The position numbers and the translations under genes were made by a program. The notes under the pieces were generated by a model. It had not been told where the DNA came from. It worked only from the letters and a program-made list of their open reading frames with translations, and did not search any database. 64,000 nucleotides of DNA from Gemmatimonadota bacterium (GTDB lineage: Bacteria > Gemmatimonadota > Gemmatimonadetes > Longimicrobiales > Gaopeijiaceae), in assembly GCA_027623325.1 (NCBI GenBank), contig JAQBXY010000012.1, positions 20,500-84,499 on the forward strand. The letters are read 5' to 3'. Positions within the stretch are counted from its first letter, which is position 1; each line of letters begins with the position of its first letter. Shown here in pieces: positions 10,766 to 21,260 of the stretch.

Positions 10766-11971
10766 ATGTCACGCCTACGACCCACCCGAGCGGCGTCCGC
10801 CGCAGCCATCTTCGCCTCCTTCTCCGTTCTCGCCTGCGGTACGATTGGCGATGCGAGTGAGGGGGAGCAGGTGGCCCAGGGGTCTCTTGGAGCTCCCACT
10901 GCGACGTTCCCAGAGGACTTCGGGACCATTCAGTCGGTCCGAGAAATGTCCGACGGACGAGTCCTCGTGGCCGACCCGTTGGCAGGTTCGCTCTTCTTGG
11001 TCGATATGAACGCGGGCACCCGTTCGGTCATCGGCACGGAAGGGCAGGGCCCGGGGGAATACCGGCAACCCGACGCGGTATGGGCGCTACCCGGAGACTC
11101 CACGCTCCTGGTGGATCTCGGCAATGGCCGGATGATCTCACTCGGGCCCGACCTCACATTCGGTCCGACTTCGCCGCTCTCCTCCGGTGACCCGCGCTCG
11201 GGCATGGTCATCGCCATACCACAGGGTGTGGACGCGGCCGGGAATGTCTATTCGCGCTCCATGGGGGGGATGGGTGGTGCGCTCGCCGACTCCGGAGCCG
11301 TCCTGCGCATCGTACGCGGCAGCATGGCATTGGACACGGTAGCCAGCTTCAAGCTGGAGGGTCGGACCCAGGCGACCTCAGGGGGGGCGAATGATCGAAG
11401 CGTTCAGATCCAGGCCATACCGCTCTCCACGCAGGATAGCTGGGGTGTCGCCGCGGATGGCTCCGTCGCCATCGCTCGGTCGAGTGACTACCACGTGGAA
11501 TGGTTCGGCGCGGACGGCACCATTACGCGGGGAGCACCATTCCCCGTGGACCGCATTTCGATTGGAACGGCCGAGAAAGAAGAGTGGGTGCGTTCCCAGG
11601 GGCAGTCCGGCGGTGGGCTCGGCATAAGCGTCGAGGTCAACAACGGTGCCATGAGCATGAGCTTCCAGCGCGGTGGCGGCGGCGGAGGAGGCCGTGAGAT
11701 CGACCAGTATCAGTGGCCGGAGTCCAAACCCCCGTTCGATGCGACCCGCCTCCAGGTGGATGCGGGCGACCGTGTGTGGGTTCGCCGCCACGTGGCTGCC
11801 GGAGCCGACGCCACCTTCGACGTCTTCAATCGGGCGGGTGAGTACGTGACCACGTACACACTGCCGAACAACAAGCGAGTCATTGGCTTCGGCGCCCGCT
11901 CGGTTTACGTGGTCGCGTACGACGAATTCGACCTGAACTACCTCGAGCGCTACACAATGCCGAGCATGTAA
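10766..11971 (+). CDS. putative secreted 6-bladed beta-propeller-like protein
   Basis: Lipobox VLACGT; repeated propeller-like strands (QSVREMSDGRVLVADPLAGSLFLVD, QGPGEYRQPDAVWALPGDSTLLVDLGNGRM). Confidence 0.6.
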   Translation: MSRLRPTRAASAAAIFASFSVLACGTIGDASEGEQVAQGSLGAPTATFPEDFGTIQSVREMSDGRVLVADPLAGSLFLVDMNAGTRSVIGTEGQGPGEYRQPDAVWALPGDSTLLVDLGNGRMISLGPDLTFGPTSPLSSGDPRSGMVIAIPQGVDAAGNVYSRSMGGMGGALADSGAVLRIVRGSMALDTVASFKLEGRTQATSGGANDRSVQIQAIPLSTQDSWGVAADGSVAIARSSDYHVEWFGADGTITRGAPFPVDRISIGTAEKEEWVRSQGQSGGGLGISVEVNNGAMSMSFQRGGGGGGGREIDQYQWPESKPPFDATRLQVDAGDRVWVRRHVAAGADATFDVFNRAGEYVTTYTLPNNKRVIGFGARSVYVVAYDEFDLNYLERYTMPSM

Positions 11972-11981
11972 CGGAGACCGA

Positions 11982-13241
11982 TCAGCGGACCTCTCTTCCC
12001 GCGATATACACCGCTTCCAGGCTGCGTGTCGCCTCGATGTCGGCGAGCGGATCTTCACCGAGGACGAGAAAATCTGCCCATTTCCCCACCTCGAGCGTGC
12101 CGATATCGGTCGCCTCGAGGCAGGAGGCCGCGACGGCCGTGGCGCTTCGGAGCGCCTCGGCCGTCGTCATTCCCGCCTCGACCATCATCCATAATTCCAT
12201 GTGTTCGAAGTAACCGGGGAAGCGCCCTGCGGGACCGGCATCCGTTCCCATCGCGACCGGGAGTCCCGCGTCCGACACCGTCTTCAAGTTCGCCATCGCT
12301 TGGACGAGCGCGATTCGGTATCCGGCCGCCGCAGGACTGGCTGCCATCCGCGCCATGAAGTCGGGTTGTGAAACTCGAGCGACCTCGCCCGCGTTCGCGT
12401 GAGCCGTGAAGAACGGATCATCGAAAAACGAGGGGCGACTGCCGTACACGAAGGTGCTGACTTCCCGAGTGAGCGTGGGTACGTAACAGACGCCGGAGTC
12501 GCGAAGCTGCCCGAGAAACGCCTCGTCCACATCGGTATCTCGCACCGAGTGCGCGATCATGCCGGACCCCATGTCGAGCAGGCGCTTCGCGTCTTCGAGG
12601 TAGAAAAGATGTGTCGCGACGCGGATTCCGTATTGTGCTCCCACATCGAGCACGGCCTGCACCGCACTCCATGGCATCTTCTCGGCGGTCTGCAGGTTGT
12701 CGTCGACGCGCAGCTTCAGCCAGTCGACGTCTGCGGCTGCCAACGTCCGGGCCGAGGCACCTGCGGCTTCGGGATCGGCGTCGGCAATGACGAGACCGGC
12801 TGCGAACAACCGAGCCCGCGCGTCCGTGGGAGTGGCGCTGTTGCGCGCCTCGATGACCGGATCATCGTCGCCGAGGCTGTTGACCGTGGTTACGCCGTAG
12901 CGCGCGAATAGCTCGAGGTCCCCTCGGATACGATCGATCTCGCCTGTGACGCCATCGGGTGCCCAAAGACCGCTCACATGACCGTGAGCGTTGATCAGTC
13001 CGGGGATCACGAACTTGCCATCGAGAGCAATAACTTCGGCGCCCCGGGGTGGTGCGGCCGCCGAGCCTAGCGACGTGATTCTTCCTTCTTGGACAAGAAT
13101 CGTCGCGTTTTGTACGACCGGGGCTCCCGTCCCGTCCCAAACGGTGGCGCCCGTATAGGCGGTCGTGGGGACCGTCGGGGAACAGGCGGCGTACAGGGCC
13201 ACCGAGCCGAGTGCAGGGATCATCAGCAGTCTGAGTTTCAT
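11982..13241 (-). CDS. amidohydrolase (imidazolonepropionase-like) lipoprotein
   Basis: DGKFVIPGLINAHGHVSG and MGTDAGPAGRFPGYFEHMELWMMVEAGMT; GKWADFLVLGEDPL. Confidence 0.85.
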   Translation of the reverse strand: MKLRLLMIPALGSVALYAACSPTVPTTAYTGATVWDGTGAPVVQNATILVQEGRITSLGSAAAPPRGAEVIALDGKFVIPGLINAHGHVSGLWAPDGVTGEIDRIRGDLELFARYGVTTVNSLGDDDPVIEARNSATPTDARARLFAAGLVIADADPEAAGASARTLAAADVDWLKLRVDDNLQTAEKMPWSAVQAVLDVGAQYGIRVATHLFYLEDAKRLLDMGSGMIAHSVRDTDVDEAFLGQLRDSGVCYVPTLTREVSTFVYGSRPSFFDDPFFTAHANAGEVARVSQPDFMARMAASPAAAGYRIALVQAMANLKTVSDAGLPVAMGTDAGPAGRFPGYFEHMELWMMVEAGMTTAEALRSATAVAASCLEATDIGTLEVGKWADFLVLGEDPLADIEATRSLEAVYIAGREVR

Positions 13242-13419
13242 GGTTCACCTTACGTTGGACCGGACCCCCCGGAAATGGGGGGGTATACGATTCCGCTAGC
13301 CGGCCAGGAATATCGGCCCTAGTATTTGCTTGGGCACGTGTGCGAAGGTCCCGATGAATCGGGACCGGCGGGTGCGTTCGCTCAACCATGACCGCACGGA
13401 AGGCGAGGCCGAAATCGGA

Positions 13420-15870
13420 ATGAAGACCCTCACAGCGACGCTCGCGGCGATGGGCGCGATGCTCGTGTATTCGAGCGCCGGAACGCCGAGCCTACAGCGG
13501 GCTCTGGTCGGCTCGATCCGTGCCGTCGAGGCTGAAGTGGCAGGGGCCCCTCTCACCGACGACGACCTGATCCTCGAATACTGCGTTCGCTGCCACTCCG
13601 ATCGTCGCATGAGGGGGAATCTCTCGCTGGAGGATTTTTCCGCAGCGACGCCCCATGAGCAGGCCGAAATCGCCGAGAAGATGATCGTAAAACTCCGTGC
13701 GGGCATGATGCCTCCGCCCGGTGTGGCGCGGCCGGCAGGGGATTCTCTATTGCGATTGGTAGAGGGGCTCGAATCACGAATCGACGCTGTGGCGCATGCG
13801 TCGCCCGATCCCGGAGGGCGGACCTTCCAACGTCTGAATCAGGCGGAGTACCAGCGGTCCATCTACGATCTGCTCGGATTGCAGATCGACGCCAGCGAGT
13901 ACCTGCCTGCCGACACGAAGAGCGAGAACTTCGACAACATTGCCGACGCCCAGATGTTGTCCCCGACGCTCCTCGACGCCTATCTGAACGCCGCGGGCGA
14001 CATCAGTCGACTAGCGATCGGTGATCCGGACGCCGTTCCCAGCGCGAAGACCTATGTAGTCTCGGCGTATGGCTCGCAGACGGAGCGAGTCGAAGGCGCC
14101 CCGTTCGGGACCCGGGGAGGGAGTTCGGTCATCCACAACTTCCCCGCGGACGGTGACTACGTCTTCACCATCGTCTTCGAGCATACGACGACTGGCGCGG
14201 GCTTCGCGGGCCAACTCGCGAGGGACGAACAGGTGGAGGTCTCGATCGACGGCGAGCGGGTAGCCTTGATCGGGGTCGACTCCTGGATGACGTATTCCGA
14301 CGAGTGGGGCATCACGATGCGGAGCGAACCGATTTCGGTCGGCGCGGGGCCGCGACGGGTTACGGCCGCCTTCCTCAGGACGGCGGAGGGCCCAGCCGAC
14401 GACCTCATGTCGCCGCACGACTGGTCGCTTGCGGACCGTCATACCGGGATGGACGGGTACGGGCTCACGCTTCTCCCGCACCTGCGCGAATTCGTGATCC
14501 GTGGCCCGTATGATGTGACCGGGGTGTCGGATTACTCCGTGCGGGACCGGATTTTCACCTGTAAGCCAGAGGCGGGGGGCGACGGTCGAGCCTGTGCCCG
14601 TGACATCGTGACGAGGCTTGCCACAGCTGCGTACCGGCGGCCCTTGGAGGACCGTGACGTCAACGGACTGATGGGCTTCTACGACCTGGGCGTCGAGGAG
14701 GGGGGCTTCGAAATTGGGATCCGAACGGCACTCCAGGCGCTTCTGGCGAGCCCGCACTTCGTATTTCGATTCGAAGAATCCCCCTCGGGCGTTCGCCCCG
14801 GCGCTACCTATCGTCTGGGGGATGTCGATCTCGCTTCACGGATTTCGTTCTTCCTCTGGGGCCTGCCACCGGACGAGACGCTACGAGAGTTGGCCAACGG
14901 CGGTCGACTCTCGGAGGAGTCCGTACTCGAGGCGCAGGTTCTCCGCATGCTCGATGATGAGCGCGCGGAGGCGCTCGGTTCGCGGTTTGCGGCCCAGTGG
15001 CTCCGTCTTCAGGATCTCGACAAGGTGCACCCGGACTCCTACTGGTATCCGGACTTCGACAAGCAGCTCGCGAACTCCATGCGTCGTGAGACGGAGCTCT
15101 TCTTCACGCAGCTCGTACGCGAGGATCGGAGCGTATTCGAGCTTTATACCGCGAACTACACGTATGCCAATGAACGTCTCGCGCGTCACTATGGCATCGA
15201 CGGTGTCACGGGGGATGACTTCCAACGGGTGGTCTATCCCGATGCGACTCGCCGGGGACTTCTAGGGCACGGGAGTGTGCTGACGCTCACCTCGCACGGT
15301 GACCGGACATCGCCGGTGCTTCGAGGCAAGTGGGTGATGGAGGTGTTGATGGGCACCCCGCCGCCGCCGCCGCCCCCCGGTGTGCCCGACCTCGAGGAGA
15401 CCGAGGGTACCTCGGACGGGCGCATGCTCACCACCCGAGAACGAATGGAGCAGCATCGAGCCAATCCGACGTGCAACTCGTGCCACCGCTTCATCGACCC
15501 GATCGGGCTGGCGCTCGACAACTACGACGTGACGGGCCGGTGGCGGATCCGTGAAAACGGAATGCGGATCGATACGAGTGGCGAGCTTTATGACGGCACC
15601 CCGGTGACGAGCCCGATTGCGCTGGCGGAGGCACTCCTCAAGAGGCCGGAACCGCTGGTTCGAACCTTTACGCAGAATCTCATGGCGTACGCTCTGGGAC
15701 GTCGGGTCGAATACTCCGACCAACCGACCGTGCGGGCGATCGTGGCCGGGGCCGAGGCGCGCGACTATCGGATGTCCGCGTTCGTCCTGGGCGTCGTGAA
15801 GAGTGACGCGTTTCAGATGCAGCGAGCACTGGGGATCGTGGACGATGCACGCCCAGAATCGGATCGATGA
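13420..15870 (+). CDS. DUF1592-type multidomain protein (DUF1587/1592/1588/1585-like) with two CxxCH motifs, array copy 1
   Basis: YCVRCHSDRRMRGN and NPTCNSCHRFIDPIGLALDNYD; RTFQRLNQAEYQRSIYDLLGL; GTPPPPPPPGVPDLEET. Confidence 0.88.
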   Translation: MKTLTATLAAMGAMLVYSSAGTPSLQRALVGSIRAVEAEVAGAPLTDDDLILEYCVRCHSDRRMRGNLSLEDFSAATPHEQAEIAEKMIVKLRAGMMPPPGVARPAGDSLLRLVEGLESRIDAVAHASPDPGGRTFQRLNQAEYQRSIYDLLGLQIDASEYLPADTKSENFDNIADAQMLSPTLLDAYLNAAGDISRLAIGDPDAVPSAKTYVVSAYGSQTERVEGAPFGTRGGSSVIHNFPADGDYVFTIVFEHTTTGAGFAGQLARDEQVEVSIDGERVALIGVDSWMTYSDEWGITMRSEPISVGAGPRRVTAAFLRTAEGPADDLMSPHDWSLADRHTGMDGYGLTLLPHLREFVIRGPYDVTGVSDYSVRDRIFTCKPEAGGDGRACARDIVTRLATAAYRRPLEDRDVNGLMGFYDLGVEEGGFEIGIRTALQALLASPHFVFRFEESPSGVRPGATYRLGDVDLASRISFFLWGLPPDETLRELANGGRLSEESVLEAQVLRMLDDERAEALGSRFAAQWLRLQDLDKVHPDSYWYPDFDKQLANSMRRETELFFTQLVREDRSVFELYTANYTYANERLARHYGIDGVTGDDFQRVVYPDATRRGLLGHGSVLTLTSHGDRTSPVLRGKWVMEVLMGTPPPPPPPGVPDLEETEGTSDGRMLTTRERMEQHRANPTCNSCHRFIDPIGLALDNYDVTGRWRIRENGMRIDTSGELYDGTPVTSPIALAEALLKRPEPLVRTFTQNLMAYALGRRVEYSDQPTVRAIVAGAEARDYRMSAFVLGVVKSDAFQMQRALGIVDDARPESDR

Positions 15871-15894
15871 ATCGACAAGGACCAGCGGAGAACT

Positions 15895-17307
15895 ATGAGC
15901 TACATCACTGGTAGACATCTCGAGCGGCGCACGTTCCTCAAAGGAATGGGTGCTTCGGTCGCCCTTCCATTTCTGGACGCCATGGTACCCGCGGGCCGTC
16001 TCTCGGCCGCAAAGTCGGCAGAGGTGGGAGCCACACGGCTCGTGGCCATCGAGATGGTTCATGGAGCGGCGGGCTGCAACGAATGGGGTGCCACGCAGAA
16101 CCTCTGGGCTCCGGCCGACGTCGGTCCCGGCTTCGACCTGACGCCGAGCGCGCTCAGCCCGCTCGAGTCATGGCGGAAGCACCTGACCATCGTGAGCAAC
16201 ACCGACGCGCGTATGGCGGAGGCGTTCGAGGCGCATGAGATCGGCGGAGACCACTTCCGTTCGAGCGCGGTGTTCTTGACCCAGTCGCATCCGAAACAAA
16301 CACGTGGATCCGACGTGTACGCCGGAACGTCCTTCGATCAGATCTACGCGGGCCGTTTCGGGCAGGACACACCGATTCCCTCCATGCAGCTCTGTATCGA
16401 ACCGGTAGACCAGTCCGGCGGATGCGCCTACGGATATTCCTGCGTCTACACGGACTCGATCAGTTGGGCGTCCCCGACGGAGCCCCTTCCGATGATACGC
16501 GACCCCAGGATCGTGTTCGACATGTTATTCGGTGCGGGCGGCACCGCCGAGGAACGGTCGAGGCGCCGCCGAACCAACAGCAGCATTCTGGACTGGATCA
16601 CCGGCGAGGTCGCGCACCTGAAGCGGGAGCTGGGGCCGAACGATCTCGCTCGTTTGGACCGATATCTGGACAACGTGAGAGAGATCGAGCGCCGCATCGG
16701 TGGGATCGAAGCGCAGAATCGGACCGGTGAAGAGCGAGAGCTGCCGGGTGCTCCGGCCGGTGTCCCGGATTCCTTCGAAGATCACATGGAGTTGATGTTC
16801 GACTTGCAGGCGCTCGCCTTTGCGTCCGACGTGACGAGGGTCTTTTCGTTCAAGACGAGCCGTGATGCTTCGGGTCGTGTGTACCCCCTCAGCGGTACCG
16901 ATCGGGCGTTTCATCCCGCTTCGCACCACGGAGGAAGGGAGGAGGCGATCCTGGATTTCAACAAGATCAACCAGTACCACGTGAGCATGCTCCCCTACTT
17001 CCTCCAAAAGCTGCAAGACCTGGAGGAAGGAGACTCGAACCTGCTCGACAAGACGATGATTCTCTATGGGTCGCCGATGGCCGACGGCAATCTCCACAAC
17101 CATCGGAGGTGCCCATTTGTCATTATAGGTGGAGCCAACGGTCAGCTCGCCGGGAACACGCACCTGAAGGCGCCCGACGGGACCCCGATGGCCAACGTCA
17201 TGCTGAGCCTTTTGCACAAGCTCGGGGTTGATGATCTGGACAGTTTCGGAGACAGCACCGGCGACTACTCGCTCGACATGCCGACCTCGGTGATGCCGGC
17301 GGGCTAA
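15895..17307 (+). CDS. DUF1552 Tat-exported protein, array copy 1
   Basis: Twin-arginine ERRTFLKGMGASVALPFLDAMVP; SNTDARMAEAFEAHEIGGDHFRSSAVFLT. Confidence 0.88.
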   Translation: MSYITGRHLERRTFLKGMGASVALPFLDAMVPAGRLSAAKSAEVGATRLVAIEMVHGAAGCNEWGATQNLWAPADVGPGFDLTPSALSPLESWRKHLTIVSNTDARMAEAFEAHEIGGDHFRSSAVFLTQSHPKQTRGSDVYAGTSFDQIYAGRFGQDTPIPSMQLCIEPVDQSGGCAYGYSCVYTDSISWASPTEPLPMIRDPRIVFDMLFGAGGTAEERSRRRRTNSSILDWITGEVAHLKRELGPNDLARLDRYLDNVREIERRIGGIEAQNRTGEERELPGAPAGVPDSFEDHMELMFDLQALAFASDVTRVFSFKTSRDASGRVYPLSGTDRAFHPASHHGGREEAILDFNKINQYHVSMLPYFLQKLQDLEEGDSNLLDKTMILYGSPMADGNLHNHRRCPFVIIGGANGQLAGNTHLKAPDGTPMANVMLSLLHKLGVDDLDSFGDSTGDYSLDMPTSVMPAG

Positions 17308-17320
17308 CGGACACGAAGAG

Positions 17321-19786
17321 ATGACAGGAATGAAGACGGTCACGGTGGCGTTGGCCGCCGTTGGCGGCTTGCTCGTATACCTCGCGCAGCCGGCCGGTCT
17401 GGATTGGTCCCCGACGCCGAAGGTCGGGGCCGCGGCTTCGGTCGTGGTCGAAGCTGTGGCGCTCGACGACAATGATGTGATCCAGGAGTACTGCGTACGC
17501 TGTCACTCCGACCGTCGCCTTCGAGGCAACATGTCGCTCGAAGGCTTCGACGCCGAGAGCCCAGAACTGCACGGTGACCTGGCCGAGAAGATGATCGTCA
17601 AGCTGCGCGCGGGCATGATGCCGCCCCCGGGGGTCACCCGGCCCGTCGGCGACACACTCGACATCCTCGTGGCCGCCCTCGAGCGGCGAATGGATCGCGC
17701 GGCCGAGAGAGCGCCGAATCCGGGTGGGCGCACGTTCCAGCGGCTGAATCAGAGTGAGTACGCCGCGTCGATACGGGAGCTGCTCGGGCTCGAGATCAGT
17801 GGCGCCGACTACCTGCCGCCCGATACGAAGAGCGCGAACTTCGACAACATCGCCGACGTCCAGATGTTGTCGCCGACGCTGCTCGACGCCTATTTGAACG
17901 CCGCGGCCGCGATTAGCCGGCTGGCCGTGGGGGACCCGAGCGCTACATCGACGGAGACGCAGTACAGGATCCCCCGGTGGGCCTCTCAGACGGAGCGGGT
18001 CGAGGGGGCGCCGTATGGGACCCGAGGTGGTGTGTCCGTGGTCCACACGTTCCCTGCTGACGGCGACTACGTATTCCGATTCTCCTTCCACCACGAGACC
18101 ACTGGGACCGCAGTCGGGAACGGGAGTTCGGCGCTGAACACGACGCCCGAGAATCCGGAGCGGGTCGAGGTCTCGATCGACGGCGTCCGAGTGGCACTCC
18201 TCGACGTCGATCGTTGGATGCACGTCTCGAATCCGAACAGCGTCGAGATGCGCACCGACGCGATCGCGGTGCCCGCGGGATCCCATCGAGTGACTGCGGC
18301 GTTCATCGAGCAGGCCTCGGGACCGCTGCAGGACCTCATCTCGCCCCACGATTGGTCACTGGCGAGCACGGCCATTGCGGGGACATACGGGATCATGTCG
18401 CTACCGCATATGCGCGACTTCGTCGTCGTCGGTCCCCAGAACGTGACCGGGGTTTCGGACACTCCGATCCGCGCCGCGATCTTCACATGCCGTCCCACGA
18501 CGCCAAATGAGGAGCGGCCGTGTGCGACCTCGATCATCGAGCGGCTGGCAGCCAAGGCATTCCGGAGAAGACTCACCGCAGACGACCGAAGTGCCCTTCT
18601 GCGTTTTTACGACTACGGAGTCGAGCAAGGAGGCTTCGAGATCGGAATACGAACCGCCCTGGAGGCGATGCTCGCCAGTCCGCATTTCGTATTCCGATTC
18701 GAGGAAGCGCCCGCGGGGGCCCAACCAGGTCGCTCATACCCGATCAACGACGAAGACCTCGCGTCACGACTCTCATTCTTCCTGTGGGGCTTGCCTCCGG
18801 ACGAGGAGTTGCTCGACCTGGCGGCGCGAGACGCGCTCTCGGGCGACGATGAGCTCGAGCGACAGGTCCGCCGGATGCTGGCCGATCCTCGCTCGGAAGC
18901 GCTGGGGCCGCGATTCGCCGCCCAATGGCTGAGGCTTCAGGATTTGGACAAGGTGCACCCGGACGTGCGGCTCGAGCCCGACTTCCATCAACAGCTGGCC
19001 GACGCCATGCTCCGGGAGACCGAGCTCTTCTTCACGAGTGCGGTCCGTGAAGACCGACCGATGTTTGAGTTGTACACGGCCGACTACACCTATCTGAACG
19101 AGCGCCTGGCCCGACACTACGGAATCGAGGGAGTAACCGGCGACGAGTTTCGCCGCGTCGAATACCCGAATGAAAACCGCCGCGGCGTACTCGGGCACGC
19201 GAGCATCCTCACGCTGACTTCACACGCCGGCCGCACGTCGCCGGTACTGCGGGGCAAGTGGGTCATGGAGGTGATGATGGGGACGCCGCCGCCGCCGCCG
19301 CCGCCCGGGGTGCCTGCGCTCGAGGAGACCGAGGAAGCGGACGCAGGCCGGGTGCTCACCACGCGGGAACGCATGGAGATCCACCGAGAGAATCCTACGT
19401 GCAACGCGTGCCACCGCTTCATGGATCCGATCGGACTCGCTCTGGACAGCTACGACATCACCGGGAAGTGGCGGATACGTGAAAACGGGAATCCGCTCGA
19501 CACGCAGGGCGAACTGTACGACGGGACGCCGATTACGAGTCCGATTGCGCTGCAACAGGCTCTACTCCAACGCCCGATCCCTCTGGTCCGGACCTTCACG
19601 ACCAATCTGATGGCCTATGCGTTGGGCCGGAGAGTCGAGTACTACGATCAGCCGACGATTCGGCGGATCGTGCAGGACGCTGAGCGTGAGGGGTATCGCA
19701 TGTCGGCGTTCTTTGTGGGTGTGGTGAAGAGCGACGCGTTCCGAATGCAGAGTGTGCCCGCGGTCGTTCAAGACCCGATGAACTGA
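17321..19786 (+). CDS. DUF1592-type multidomain protein with two CxxCH motifs, array copy 2
   Basis: YCVRCHSDRRLRGN and NPTCNACHRFMDPIGLALDSYD; clearly paralogous to 13420..15870. Confidence 0.88.
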   Translation: MTGMKTVTVALAAVGGLLVYLAQPAGLDWSPTPKVGAAASVVVEAVALDDNDVIQEYCVRCHSDRRLRGNMSLEGFDAESPELHGDLAEKMIVKLRAGMMPPPGVTRPVGDTLDILVAALERRMDRAAERAPNPGGRTFQRLNQSEYAASIRELLGLEISGADYLPPDTKSANFDNIADVQMLSPTLLDAYLNAAAAISRLAVGDPSATSTETQYRIPRWASQTERVEGAPYGTRGGVSVVHTFPADGDYVFRFSFHHETTGTAVGNGSSALNTTPENPERVEVSIDGVRVALLDVDRWMHVSNPNSVEMRTDAIAVPAGSHRVTAAFIEQASGPLQDLISPHDWSLASTAIAGTYGIMSLPHMRDFVVVGPQNVTGVSDTPIRAAIFTCRPTTPNEERPCATSIIERLAAKAFRRRLTADDRSALLRFYDYGVEQGGFEIGIRTALEAMLASPHFVFRFEEAPAGAQPGRSYPINDEDLASRLSFFLWGLPPDEELLDLAARDALSGDDELERQVRRMLADPRSEALGPRFAAQWLRLQDLDKVHPDVRLEPDFHQQLADAMLRETELFFTSAVREDRPMFELYTADYTYLNERLARHYGIEGVTGDEFRRVEYPNENRRGVLGHASILTLTSHAGRTSPVLRGKWVMEVMMGTPPPPPPPGVPALEETEEADAGRVLTTRERMEIHRENPTCNACHRFMDPIGLALDSYDITGKWRIRENGNPLDTQGELYDGTPITSPIALQQALLQRPIPLVRTFTTNLMAYALGRRVEYYDQPTIRRIVQDAEREGYRMSAFFVGVVKSDAFRMQSVPAVVQDPMN

Positions 19787-19820
19787 CGAAGCCTCCTACG
19801 GGGCCTGGAGATCGAAGGAC

Positions 19821-21236
19821 ATGGAATTCATCACTGGAAAGCAGTTGCCGCGGCGCACCTTCCTGCGGGGAATGGGCGCGAGCGTGGCCCTACCTCTCTT
19901 GGACGCGATGGTCCCAGCAGGTCGCTTGTGCGCTTCGGGTGCGCTCGACGAGCTGGACCCAACGCGCCTCGTTGCCATCGAGCTCGTCCACGGGGCAGCC
20001 GGGAGCAACGAATGGGGCGCGACTCAGAATCTCTGGTCTCCGGCCGACGTCGGCGCGGACTTCGATCTCACGCCCAGCGCGTTGTTACCGCTCGATCCGT
20101 GGCGAAAGCACCTCACCATCATCAGCAATACTGACGTGCGAATGGCTGAGGCCTTCCAGCCTCCCGAAATTGGGGGCGATCACTTCCGGTCGAGCGCCGT
20201 TTTCCTGACGCAGCAACATCCCAAGCAGACCGAGAGTTCCGACGTATACGTCGGTGCCTCACTCGATCAGATCTATGCGGGGCGCTTCGGCCAGAACACT
20301 CCGATCCCGTCGATGCAGCTCTGTATCGAGAACGTGGACCAAGCGGGCGGCTGTGCGTACGGATATTCCTGCGTCTACACCGACTCGATCAGCTGGGCGT
20401 CGCCGACCGAGCCGCTTCCGATGATCCGAGATCCGCGTGTCGCGTTCGATCTACTCTTCGGCGCCGGTGGAACACCGGAAGAGCGGGCGCGCCGACGCAG
20501 GACGAGCAGCAGCATCTTGGACTGGATCATCGAAGATATGGCGCGCATGCGTCGGGAGCTGGGTCCGAACGACTACGCACGACTCGACCGCTATCTCGAT
20601 AACGTCCGTGAGATCGAACGGCGCATTCAAGGCGTAGAAGCCCAAAATAGAAGTGGGGATGAGCGCGAACTTCCCGGCGCGCCGGCGGGTGTTCCTGATT
20701 CCTTCACGGAACACATGCATCTGATGTTCGACCTCCAGGCGCTTGCGTTCGCTTCCGATATGACTCGGGTCTTCTCGTTCAAGACGGGGCGGGACGCTTC
20801 GTCTCGTGTCTATCCGGAGAGCGGCACGGAAACGCCCTTCCACCCGGCGTCGCATCACGGGGGTCGTGAGGCAGCGATCCTCGACTTCGCCGTCATCAAC
20901 AAGTTCCACGTCAGCATGCTTCCGTATTTCATGCAGAAGCTGCAGGACATCGACGAGGGGGGCACCGACCTCCTCGAGAAGACGATGATCATCTTCGGAT
21001 CGCCGATGGCTGACGGCAACGTTCACAACCATAGACGTGCGCCCCTGATCGTTCTGGGGGGTGCCAACGGGAAGCTCGAGGGTAACCTCCATCTGAAGGC
21101 CCCGGATGGCACTCCGATGGCGAACGCCATGCTGTCTCTCCTCCACAAGCTCGGCCACGACGATCTGGAGAGTTTCGGAGACAGTACCGGCGAGTTTTCG
21201 CTCGCTATGCCAACCACCACATCGCCGGCCGGTTGA
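19821..21236 (+). CDS. DUF1552 Tat-exported protein, array copy 2
   Basis: PRRTFLRGMGASVALPLLDAMVPAGR; paralogous to 15895..17307. Confidence 0.88.
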   Translation: MEFITGKQLPRRTFLRGMGASVALPLLDAMVPAGRLCASGALDELDPTRLVAIELVHGAAGSNEWGATQNLWSPADVGADFDLTPSALLPLDPWRKHLTIISNTDVRMAEAFQPPEIGGDHFRSSAVFLTQQHPKQTESSDVYVGASLDQIYAGRFGQNTPIPSMQLCIENVDQAGGCAYGYSCVYTDSISWASPTEPLPMIRDPRVAFDLLFGAGGTPEERARRRRTSSSILDWIIEDMARMRRELGPNDYARLDRYLDNVREIERRIQGVEAQNRSGDERELPGAPAGVPDSFTEHMHLMFDLQALAFASDMTRVFSFKTGRDASSRVYPESGTETPFHPASHHGGREAAILDFAVINKFHVSMLPYFMQKLQDIDEGGTDLLEKTMIIFGSPMADGNVHNHRRAPLIVLGGANGKLEGNLHLKAPDGTPMANAMLSLLHKLGHDDLESFGDSTGEFSLAMPTTTSPAG

Positions 21237-21260
21237 GCCGACGGATACCGAGTGCAGAGA

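Noticed and set aside
15355-15380. CCG/CCGCCG microsatellite-like tracts in the DUF1592 genes
   Set aside because: Encode the conserved GTPPPPPPPGVP segment in all three copies; codon-level consequence of protein conservation.
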